From Chaenocephalus aceratus (taxonomy: Eukaryota; Chordata; Actinopteri; Perciformes; Channichthyidae), in contig CM043798.1 of NCBI GenBank assembly GCA_023974075.1, positions 20,152,941 to 20,216,940 of the forward strand: a stretch of DNA of 64,000 nucleotides, written 5' to 3'. Below the pieces are notes generated by a model, which saw only the letters and a program-made list of their open reading frames with translations, was not told the DNA's origin and ran no database searches. Below are positions 41,359 through 51,967 of the stretch, piece after piece. A program made the translations under genes and the position numbers. The first letter of the stretch is position 1. The number at the start of each line of letters is the position of its first letter.

Positions 41359-41653
41359 TTAGTTTGTGTGTTTCTGTGTGTGTCTTTAGTGTGTGTCTTT
41401 CTGTGTGTTTTTCTGTCTGTCTGTCCTGGTATTGTATCCGAGTCAGATTGACCCGAACCTCTTATGAAGGACATAAATGCGGGTGGGCATTTTTTCATAA
41501 GTGGAAAAACATAAAAACAATTCCACATGTCCTTCACAATAAATAGGCCCCGGCCATTGAGTTTCACGTTGAACGAAAATATCCTTATATTTTTTGTTAT
41601 TCAATGAAAATGGAAATCGGGTCAATTTGACCCGAACGCCACACAAGGGTTAA

Positions 41654-42285
41654 TTGCAGACTGTTATGTTTATGTGGGGAAATGGCAGTGCATACATTAG
41701 TTGAGATATATCTCAAACTCAGACTTCATTTTAAGGATATGTCGGCCAGGGGTGTAGAGCTATTTGTTTAAGCACCGGATTGGCAAAACAGGAGAGTAAA
41801 CCAGTCTGCCTTGATCTATGAATTCATGTCCGGGACTCTCACGGTATCTGCTGCCACAGCTGTTTATAGAAGGAAAACCTCCTTCACTTCATGAAATGGC
41901 TGCAGGCAGCATCAGGAGGCAGCGGGACGTATACTCCGCCTCTGAGAAGTGCAGCACCAGCGGGTAAAGAGCTGTGCCTTTTTACGCACCGCCTTCGCTG
42001 TGTTTACCTTCATCAGAACAGCTTAAGAGTGACTGCAGGCTGCTACGTGTTAACCACACACACACCTCTACACACATCTCTGCACACATCGAACTGCCCG
42101 ATTACTCCCCCTTTTATTTGTTTTATGAAGGAGATGTCCAGTCACCAAGGCGCATGATGTGTGTGTATATGTGCTCTGCTCAGCTCTGTGTGTTCGGTGT
42201 GTTTGTGTCTGTCCGACACCGGCATTTGTTTTCAAATGACCATGAACAGTAATTTACACACATCTGGCTAACTCCATAGGTAGCC
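41654..42285. other. Residual hAT interior or older insert, no gene seen
   Basis: No recognised coding exon. CA/TG-rich in its second half. Confidence 0.4.
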
Positions 42286-42292
42286 TATATGC

Positions 42293-45050
42293 CAACACAC
42301 TCTCACTCCCTAAGCGTCCAATAGCGACGTTTGGTCAGTGTCCGTGGCGTCCAATTGTGACGCTCCTAGGCTCCTTCAGCGTCATAAAGGGACGCAAATA
42401 GCTTTCAACTGATTGCAATGTATTCCCATCTGCGTCGGGATTTGACGCTCATGGAAGCACGGCATTCGTTTATGCCGGCTGCCCTTAAAGGCAATGTGAG
42501 CATCCATTCCCATTGGATAACGGAGAATTTTACACCCGGAAGTAAGTACTCCTCTTACTGTCGATTGATTTTACAGTGATATCTGCACTACTCATCGACT
42601 AAAAAACACCAGATTATCCTTGTTAATTACACAACATTGATTGGTTTAAATTGTGTGCAATGCTTTTGTATTTTTCCCCTTCGATTCGGAGAAACAAATA
42701 TGTTTTCTGAGTAAAGGATGGCAGAAGACACTACACTACCCAGAATCCCCAGCTATCGTTTGGCCTACACCATGTGCTCTGTTTGACAAACCCCGTTTTT
42801 TTCACCATTCATTCCGATGGCTGTCGTCTATGTCACGTGATCTTCAAATTTCTCCCTGCAGAAAAAGAAAACATGGCCGAAATTCGTTTTATTCTCGTGG
42901 AAAATGTCTATTTTAAAGTTAGTTTGGCCATTAAAATGCGTTTTGATGTCATTTGATGCGAGAAATATGAGTTGTTATTTCTGATTATGTGTGCAGTGGA
43001 TGTACATGATCTTTAGTTTGCTAGTTATTACGAAGATTACTTCAGGAAATCGCAACGTTTTCATTGTTACCAAGGTGGTTGCTAGGGACGCTGCTATCGA
43101 TATTATTTCTGTTATGTTGTGTAACTGTTTAATGGTGTTATCTGTATTGCTACCCCCTTCCCCGTCAATGTATAGTGTTGGTCCACAGCCTAAACATATT
43201 AGTTTAACAAAATCCGCATCTAAAGATAGCCTACGTTATTTCCCCCCTGTGCAATTCCAGTCTCACATCTCAGAGCACATTGTCATTAACAAATACCGGA
43301 AACAGACCAAAATAATAATAATACCTTATTCCGAGTGTGCTTGCTTTTCTCTTTGAAAGTCATCACATAACGGCATTGTAATACACGGTTCAGCTGCATT
43401 ACATATCTGCCGTAATTCTGTATTTATAGAGCCCTGATGAGAAGACAAACATGAGGAACTGAAAACGTGACGTGGATCATAAATATATCAGCCATTAAAC
43501 AACATCTTACATTTCTTTTCACACAATACGTCTCCTTGCAGTATCAACACTAATTCGGCTCACTTTTATATTTGATCCAATTGGTAGATAGGCTGTATTT
43601 ACACCATAAAGGTGCACAGATGATATAAAGGGACACTTGGTGGTTAAAGCATGTTATTGAATTTCAATATTTTTATTATTAGATATTAATACGATCCCTA
43701 TAAAGTATATTCATTACTCGTTATTCTCTACTAATTGTTAATTAAAGACTGTATGTAATGACTATTTTGCACATCCCTTTCAAGATTTGAAGATTTTCTA
43801 AGGTTTATTGACATATCATATAGGCCTACACAACTGTGGTGTAGTTCTGCACTGAATGAAAAACTTGGGTTGCAGGTTCCTCAATAGTGCATTACAAGAC
43901 ATCTATCAATATTTGTGCATGCCTCCAGCAATGTTAACTATGTTGAAGCACTTATTTTAACTGATAGTATACATAATGTATTACACTCCTATAAGATGTA
44001 TGTAGATATTTCATCTCCGGCCTTTTCAGGTATTGAACAATCAATAAATAAAGAACACAGAATTGTTGAATATAAAACACAGAATTTATGTGATTATACT
44101 AAATGATTTTCAAATAAACACAACTGCATATTTAACTGTTACACATGCTGATGTAACGCAAATGTTCCAACTTGGGATCAATAAAGTATATCTTATCTTA
44201 AGCTGATCGATGGCTACTGCCATATTTGCAAAATGTGCCTCTGAACCTTGACAAGTGCATTTTTCAGGCTTATCAATTAATGTAATGTAATGTTATCACA
44301 GGGGTCACACACATAAGACCAGCTGTTAAATAAAGCTTTTCTGACCTTAGCTGGCATGTGGGTATATATATTAATACTGCCCATAATGGGCACAAGCAAT
44401 TTTCACCCATTTATTAATTATATGTTTTAAATGTGAGTGTTTCCTGTCCCCTAAACCTCCAGGGATGTACACAGTTTAATACTGGCAACTTCTTATTATG
44501 GGAAATACGAAAACGTATTTTAAAACTACAACTCCCAGTAGAGACGTGCCATAGAGAACATGTTGCGAAACAGAATAGCCAGCATGTGTAGTTCCGGGGA
44601 CGGGGTGGGGGAGGGGGGACACGGTGGACCCGTTCAAATCCAGTTTTGGACAGTCTGCCGTGGTTCCATCCCATTTCAAGTGCTGTTCGAGAATCGGCTT
44701 AACCCTCGGAGCACACTCTCCAATCACAGAGCTTGAGGACTATCACAGGGTTTGTCAAGAGCACATGGTGTAGTCCAAACGATAGCTGGGGATTATGGGT
44801 AGTGTAGTGTCTTCTGCCATCCTTTACTCCTGGGAATGGACGCTCACATTACCTTTAAGGGCAGCCGACATAAACGAATGCCGTGCTTCCATGAGCGTCA
44901 AATCCCGACGCAGATGGGAATACATTGCAATCAGTTGAAAGCTATTTGCGTCCCTTTATGACGCTGAAGGAGCCTAGGAGCGTCACAATTGGACGCCACG
45001 GACACTGACCAAACGTCACTATTGGACGCTTAGGGAGTGAGAGTGTGTTG
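42293..45050. mobile_element. Long-TIR DNA transposon, 7-bp target duplication
   Basis: Ends CAACACACTCTCACTCCCTA and exact inverse. TATATGC flanks both sides (42286-42292; 45051-45057). The inverted repeats extend inward to about 42795 on the left and 44745 on the right (CAGAAGACACTACACTACCC, CCCAGCTATCGTTTGG). The right arm lacks about 200 bp present in the left. The interior has only weak frames (for example 42991-43356) with no known domain. Superfamily unresolved: 7-bp duplications are reported for few groups, for example Dada-like (6-7 bp), and an 8-9-bp MULE-type site with one mismatch is the alternative. Confidence 0.7.
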
Positions 45051-45173
45051 TATATGCGGGTGTTCCCAAAATAAATTAGTTTAATCTTAATCGATGTAGT
45101 GCTAAATGCTGTCGGACGTGCACCGGAACGAACGTCGTCACTATCATAATATCTTCTGAACACAAATGCCAGT

Positions 45174-45802
<629 letters not shown>

Positions 45803-46688
45803 AGGCTTGTTTGAGACAAGCAAGACCTGCGCAGACCTGCGCAGTTGCGATCAACGTCTTGCTAGTGCGTTGCATGATGGTTAGTAATTTTGTCCGACTT
45901 GCTCTGGAGGCTCGCCCACATGAGACTTTGAAATCTCGCGGGACAAAGACGCCCGCAGCCTTGAGAGCGAGGCGAGGCGAGTTGGCGCAGTTGCTCTCCA
46001 CGAGCTGCGGAAGCAAAAATGCTTGATGGGAAACGGCTCTCTGGTATCTCGAGCTGAGCGCTCATTGGTGGTTTTTACCACGTGCTGCTGATGAAACTCT
46101 CCAATTGGCTGGCAAAAGTTTGTTGTTGTTTTGTGTCAGTTTTACGTTGCCACATCCATTCCCATTTTTCATCATTGTTCCACAATGTTTATCATCATGA
46201 AATTAATATCTATATATTTTATACTATACTGCTTACCGTTTTCATACTTTATATATCTTAGCATATTCATACACACTGTTCATACTGCTCACAGGCTGAT
46301 ATCTAGTGTATTCATACCCCACTGTTTATTCATCATTCAATTCATTCTATATGTTATTCTATAGATTGTGTACATTACTTTCCACTTCACTGCTTGTTGC
46401 ACCTGGTTAGAAGCTAAACTGCATTTCGTTGTCTCAGTACCTGTAATATGTGCAATAACAATAAAGTCATGTAATTCTCCATACAATACATGTGGGATTT
46501 CTATTGCATCCACTTCATCTGCAACGAAAAACGCCAACGCAATTTCCGCCATTGCAAACCCAGCCAGTCAAGCCGACTCCGAGTCCGAGCTGTCCGACTT
46601 AAGACGAGCTTTTTGACACCTCCCCCGGCTGCGATCGGCTACTCTCGTCTACTTTCGAGGCGAGCCGCAATGTGTCTCAAACAAGCCT
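45803..46688. mobile_element. AGGCTTGTTTGAGAC-family TIR element, copy B
   Basis: Ends AGGCTTGTTTGAGACAAG and inverse AGGCTTGTTTGAGACACA. Co-linear with copy A in inverse orientation but without the nested element. Flanks are ATACT and AGTAT, so no clear 3-bp duplication is left. Confidence 0.75.
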
Positions 46689-47306
46689 AGTATGCCCCTT
46701 TCACACCAGCGCCTTTTCAGCTCCGGCTCGGAGCTAGAGCCTGAAAAGCGCCGGGTTTTCCTGTTCACACCGCAGCGGCGCCGGCTCTTAGCTCCGGAAT
46801 CCGCTTCATTTCCAGCTCCAAAAAATTGTCGGTCCAGAGGCAAGAGCTTTGGAGCAAAGAGGCGACGTCGCTTACGTCTCTCTTACGTCGAGGCGTGCAG
46901 GAAACTAAACCCACCTCCCCTGAACATGGGTCGACTGTCATGCCTGCCTACAAGCAGTGTGCTTATAAACACACTTTATAAAGTCAGGCAACACTAGCCA
47001 GGCTTCGTGTGATTCTGTTTATTTGTACCTTACTTTGACCATCCGTTCACTGTTATCAATCATTGTGGAGAGAGGCAGACGTGTTGTTTTGTATTATTGC
47101 AGCTATCGGATGCAAGTAGTCAGTTTAGCTTCGGTTGCTATGCTAACATCACCCGTTTTATACCAGAGAAACTTTCATAACAGCGTTGTGATACCAAACA
47201 GTGTCAATTCAGACTGACACACATTCACTTAGGCTAAGGGGAACTGCGGATATGCATCAGCTGCTTGTGTGAGTCGGACAGTGAATACTTTAGAGCGGCC
47301 GCTGCA

Positions 47307-47314
47307 GTGTGAGC
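47307..47314. repeat. Target duplication GTGTGAGC, left copy
   Basis: Repeated at 49181-49188. Occurs once at the empty site 28863-28870 in copy 1 of the host element. Confidence 0.95.
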
Positions 47315-49180
47315 CAGAGCTATTTAATAGAAGAGTTACGACATCTCCGTTCACTCCAATGGACCACTTTTTTACAGCAATGGCGGATCGTGGAGCCTCT
47401 CAATCGTTCCCCGGAAGTTAGCGCCAAGGCTGACAGAGCTGTGGAGTTGCAGCATAATACACCGTTCGTGACGGACTTTTAAAGGTAAGAAGAAGTTTAA
47501 AGATGTATATTGCGGATATTATCAGTACATCTGATTCAAATGAACATGTGTATTAAAGGATGTCAGTGGATTATCCCTAAATTAGTAGATTTAGGGAATG
47601 TTTACAGATAACAGATTAAGCTAGCATACCGAAGCAAGTTAGCAACACACGTTGAACAGCCTTTTAATTGTAAATTCCGTTCTCTTAATGTCATTTCGTC
47701 CAACATGTTGAATTAGAGAAGAGGGGTTTCTAAACGGGATTGTATGCGGGGGTGGAGGGAGTTAAATATTAGATAAATATAACTTTGGTGCGTGTAAGAG
47801 TGAGTGTTTTTAGCAGAGCCATATTGTGTCCTTGTGATTCTGTTGATTATTACCTGTCTGTATAATGTTGCAGCTCAGCTGATTTTGGATTGATGGCAAA
47901 GGGAGAGGGACTTAAGTGAGAGTGAAAACACAAGGTAAGTTTAATACTACTGTTTTTTATAAGTAAACACCTTATCTCCCCAAGGCAATAGGTGTGCTAG
48001 GTGTGTATAACCCTTTCTCCTGTCTGTTGCTCCCTCTCTCAGCACAAGAACCAGAGGGGGGTTCAATGGAGCCTGAATACCTGCACTGAGACCCTCACCC
48101 TGCACCCTGAGTCTCAACTCTCAGTGTTTTTCAAGCCTTTCCCTGTTTTTTTGTATTAAACAAAACATTAAGCTTTCCCAATGGTGTGGTTTTCGTTTTG
48201 TGAAAAAGTGCAAATGCAGTGTTTGTATATAAATCACATATGTTGTTGCTGTTGGTCGTAAAATTGCTCCTGCTTCCTCCGCTCTGTGTCAGTGGGGAAG
48301 CCGTACATTCGTACTCCTTTCTCTGAGTGATTTGAGCATCCCCAGGCAGCACAGCAAACCATGGTGGCGACTAGGAGGCAGCACAGCAAACCATGGTGGC
48401 GACTAGGAGGCAGCACAGCAAACCAGGACAACACGGAGGAAAAGGCACCGACAAACTGCATGATATGCTCTTCAATGTTTATTGAATTCCATGTATTTGC
48501 AATGGATGTTCCTAAAACAACACATTTAACATCATCATCATCATCATATGCTGCTAGTCCTGCTGCTGCTGCTAGTCCTTTGATAGTCACCTGTCCTTTC
48601 TGAAAGCCATAAAGACTGACATTAGTCATTTAGATAACTTGTGTCCTCAATTACCATGGGATTACTGAAACTACCATGGATTTAAGAAAATGGTAGAAAT
48701 GAATCCAATCTGAATTTTAAAGCATTACTTTAAATCCCCTCCCTCTAAATGTATCAATAAACATTAGAAAGTGATCCTCCTGACTACCATACAAGTTTAA
48801 GAAGATAATATTGGTTTGAAAGAATTCAAAGCTATAAATAAACAGCAACAGGCTCTTTAACCAAGGCACTGTTAGCCTAACATGTAAACTAGTTGTTCAC
48901 ACTAATCCTAATATTATCACTTAATATTAGCAAATTCGATTTTATTTTTGAAAACATATTGATGTAAATACATACACATATCGATTTGTTGTATAAATAT
49001 TGCAAATCAAAACCTTTATTCACTAATAATTACCAAAAATCGTAGTTCTATCTCCTGTTATCAATGCATTCACATTGCCTGCCATGAACTTCCGGGGAAC
49101 GATCCCTCGTCTACATGAACCACGTGACGATAACCGTTTTTGGACTTCCGGTGTCGTAACTCTTCTATTAAATGGCTCTG
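47315..49180 (-). mobile_element. P-type DNA transposon 1 (1,866 bp, non-autonomous) with THAP exon
   Basis: TIRs CAGAGCTATTTAATAGAAGA / CAGAGCCATTTAATAGAAGA continuing GTTACGACA, a 29-bp imperfect inverted repeat. 8-bp target duplication GTGTGAGC is proven by the empty site at 28.86 kb. Carries a THAP zinc-finger exon on the minus strand. THAP domain plus 8-bp TSD points to the P superfamily. Most of the transposase is missing. Confidence 0.78.
48234..48362 (-). pseudogene. THAP-domain exon of P-type transposase (42 codons)
   Basis: ATG at 48362. MVCCAAWGCSNHSEKGVRMY followed by FPTDTERRKQ is the N-terminal half of a THAP (C2CH) DNA-binding domain: Cys-x4-Cys pair, then the FPxD/E motif. 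The expected W and second C-x2-H half are missing, and the frame ends at a stop. A duplicated 36-bp segment follows the start (48350-48425). Confidence 0.7.
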
Positions 49181-49594
49181 GTGTGAGCTAACCGGGAGCT
49201 AACGGGAGAATAAACTCCCGTGGAAGAGCAGCCAGCACTGCAGCGGTCGGTAAATGCTGCAGAAACACATTAATAAACAATGAACCACGGCACTCTGGAG
49301 CAAAGTATAAGGTTGGAAAAGTCGTTATTCAATTTATTCTGGCTTCGTGTGATTAAAAGCAACACGATCATCGACCCGACGCAGTTGTTGTTGTTGTTGT
49401 GAGCGCCGTAATGGCTTCCGTTGGGGAGCAAATCAGCGATGTAAACGGTGACGCCATGACGCAGCAGGGGCAGCTCTGGGGCGCCAGTGGGCTGTGTGAA
49501 CAGAGCGGGAGCTGAAAAGGGAAACCGGAGCTGAACCAGAAAAGCTCCCGCTCGGAGCTAGAAAGGGAAAAGCGCTGGTGTGAAAGCCGCAGTA

Positions 49595-49981
49595 GTGATG
49601 TGTCGGTCGCGAACGAGCCGGCTCTTTTAAGTGAACGACGGGAGCCGGCTCTCGCCCGCGAACGAGCCGTTTTTTGTTTTGTTTTTGCGGAGGGATCTCG
49701 ATCGGAGGGTTTCTGCCCCATTACTTCTCTTCTTACTTCTATAAGAATAAAACACGGAGTAGAGGACGGAGATCTCTTTTTGTCCCCCTCTTCTCCCCGC
49801 TGCAGCCTTGCAGCTGATCTCAAAGCACGCTCCCCTCTCCTGCAGGGTGGCGTGGTCAGCTGCAGAGAATCAGCCCCCTGCAAAAACAGCGCTGGAAAGA
49901 GCAAATAGAGCGAAATGAGGCATGGATGCAGGATGCAGGATCTTTTTGGTATTTTTTTTAAATAGTTTTTATAGGTGTTCC
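49595..49981. repeat. GAACGAGCCGGCTC-type repeat and flank
   Basis: GTGATGTGTCGGTCGCGAAC, then GAGCCGGCTCTTTTAAGTGA and inverted GCGAACGAGCC: a short inverted-repeat sequence of a type often seen at ends of fish repeats. No gene. Confidence 0.4.
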
Positions 49982-50756
49982 CAGAGCCATATAATAGAAG
50001 AGTTACGACAACGGAAGTCCAAAAACGGTTATCGTCACGTGGTTCATGTAGACGAGGATCGTTCCCCGGAAGTTCATGGCGGGCAATGTGAATGCAATGA
50101 TAACAGGAGATAGAACTACGATTTTTGGTAATTATTAGTGAATAAAGGTTTTGATTTGCAATATTTATACAACAAATCGATATGCGTATGTATTTACATC
50201 AATATGTTTTTAAAAATAAAATAGAATTTGCTAATATTAAGTGATAATATTAGGATTAGTGTGAACAACTAGTTTACATGTTACTAACATGTGCCTTGGT
50301 TAAAGAGCCTGTTGTTGTTTTGAATTCTTTCAAACCAATATTATCTTCTTAAACCTGTATGGTAGTCAGGAGCATCACTTTCTAATGTGTATTGATATAT
50401 TTAGCGGGAGGGGATCTAAAGTAATGCTTTAAAATTCAGATTAGATTAATTTCTACCATTTTCTTAAATTCATGGTAGTTTCAGTAACCCCATGGTAATT
50501 GAGGACACAAGTTATCTAAATGACTAATGTCATCTTTATGGCTTTCAGAAAGGACAGGAGACCGACAGGTGACTATCAAAGGACTAGCAGCAGCAGCAGC
50601 AGCATGATGATGATGATGATGTTAAATGTGTTGTTTTAGGAACATCCATTGCAAATACATGGCATTCAATAAACATTGAATAGCATATCATGCAGTTTGT
50701 CTGTGCCTTTTCCTCCGTGTTGTCCTGGTTTGCTGTGCTGCCTCCTAGTCGCCACC

Positions 50757-50885
50757 ATGGTTTGCTGTGCTGCCTGGGGATGCTCCAATCGCTCAGAGAA
50801 AGGAGTACGAATGTACGGCTTCCCCACTGACACAGAGCGGAGGAAGCAGGAGCAATTTCACGACCAACAGCAAAAATATATGTGA
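50757..50885 (+). pseudogene. THAP-domain first exon (42 codons), P-type element 2
   Basis: ATG in a perfect Kozak context (GCCACCATGG). N-terminal half of a THAP domain as in element 1 (MVCCAAWGCSNRSEKGVRMY, FPTDTERR). The normal continuation would be supplied by a spliced exon; read straight on it stops at 50883-50885. Confidence 0.7.
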
Positions 50886-51392
50886 TTTATATACAAACAC
50901 TGCATTTGCACTTTTTCACAAAACGAAAACCACACCATTGGGAAAGCTTAATGTTTTGTTTAATACAAAAAAAAACAGGGAAAGGCTTGAAAAACACTGA
51001 GAGTTGAGACTCAGGGTGCAGGGTGAGGGTCTCAGTGCAGGTACTCAGGCTCCATTGAATCCCCCTCTGGTTCTTGTGCTGAAAGAGGGAGTAACAGACC
51101 GGAGAAAGGGTTATACACACCTATATAGCACACCTATTGGATGGGAAATTGCCTTGGGGAGATAAGGTGTGGTCTCTGTTCCCAACTGAAGTTATGGAAC
51201 TTTATTATTTGTGAGTTTAACAAAGTATGACAAATGGCATCAGTAACAGATGTGATATGAATTTCTATAAAGTTGTCTCACATTCTTGGTCATATTTTAT
51301 ATACAGTATGTAATGAGTATAACATGACCAGTAGGTATAAAGTGTTTCCTAATACTGTGTATTCAACCACTATGGAATATGTATGTGGGCAG

Positions 51393-51588
51393 ACAAAACT
51401 GAGTTGTTCTGTGTGTGAAGTAACCTCAAGTCACTCGTTTGTCAAGACAAAAAAGGGCAAGACTAGGCTGAGAGCAGAGGCTATACCCACCATCTTCGTG
51501 CATCGCCCTGTGGTCAAAAAGAGAAGGGCCCCTGTATCTACAAAGCCCATAGCTCATGATCACAGCGATAGTGTGAAAGGTGACACAG
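51393..51588 (+). pseudogene. THAP-domain second exon, P-type element 2
   Basis: Begins after an AG acceptor and ends at a CAG|GTATAA donor. SCSVCEVTSSHSFVKTKKGK, then RLRAEAIPTIF, matches the C-terminal half of THAP domains (Cys-x2-acidic...F, ending in the signature AxPTIF). Basic KKRR follows. The zinc-ligand His expected after the second Cys is not visible. Catalytic part of the transposase not found. Confidence 0.6.
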
Positions 51589-51959
51589 GTATAATAAGTA
51601 TGAACTCTTAGTAACAAAAGTAATATTTCTTATTTTTAAGTGGTATAATATTTTAAATGTTCGAACATTTACAGTGCCATTTCTTCTACTTACATTAGTC
51701 TCAAAGATTGAAGGAAGAAGGGAAGGGATCACTGCCCTCCACCTGCCAGCACCCAGCCAGAGGAGCGCAAACAACAAAAACAAGCAAGGTGACCCGTCAT
51801 GTAGAGGACACCTTGCTTCAGCACCCCCCAGGATTAGCCTCTGTTGCTACCTGCTGGTGGTAAGTAAATATTAAAATCAGTTAAAATTGACAACCGGTCC
51901 TGCGATTTTTTTTTAATGTATCTGCCGGTCCTTGGCACAATAAAGGTTGGGAACCCCTG

Positions 51960-51967
51960 CTGTAAAG
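51960..51967. repeat. Putative hAT target duplication CTGTAAAG, right copy
   Basis: Follows the terminal GGTTGGGAACCCCTG. Identical to 37347-37354. Confidence 0.6.

Larger units (their letters stand above)
37690..41649 (-). mobile_element. piggyBac element (about 4 kb) with TTAA flanks
   Basis: TTAA at 37686-37689 and 41650-41653. TIRs begin CCCTTGTGT on each side and are followed by the palindrome CGGGTCAAATTGACCCG (about 37729-37746 and 41617-41634). It keeps the start of a transposase-like ORF on the minus strand. The catalytic domain is missing, and three other repeats are nested inside. Confidence 0.82.
46693..49591 (+). mobile_element. TTCACACC-family TIR element, copy 2, complete, split by a P-type element
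   Basis: Ends TGCCCCTTTCACACCAGCG and inverse TGCGGCTTTCACACCAGCG, flanked by GTA (46690-46692; 49592-49594). Body is about 1.03 kb when the 1,874-bp insertion (47315-49188, including one TSD) is removed. Near-identical to copy 1 through 28244-29040. Confidence 0.85.
49982..51880 (+). mobile_element. P-type DNA transposon 2 (right end not found)
   Basis: Left TIR CAGAGCCATATAATAGAAGA. 49990-51170 is the inverse of about 47965-49175 in element 1 with scattered differences. Beyond 51170 it continues into sequence absent from element 1, including a second THAP exon. No matching right TIR in the following 1 kb, so it is truncated or its end lies at the hAT junction. Confidence 0.6.

Noticed and set aside
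42991..43356. A 121-codon frame inside the long-TIR element
   Set aside because: No transposase-like motif and odd composition. Too weak to call a gene.
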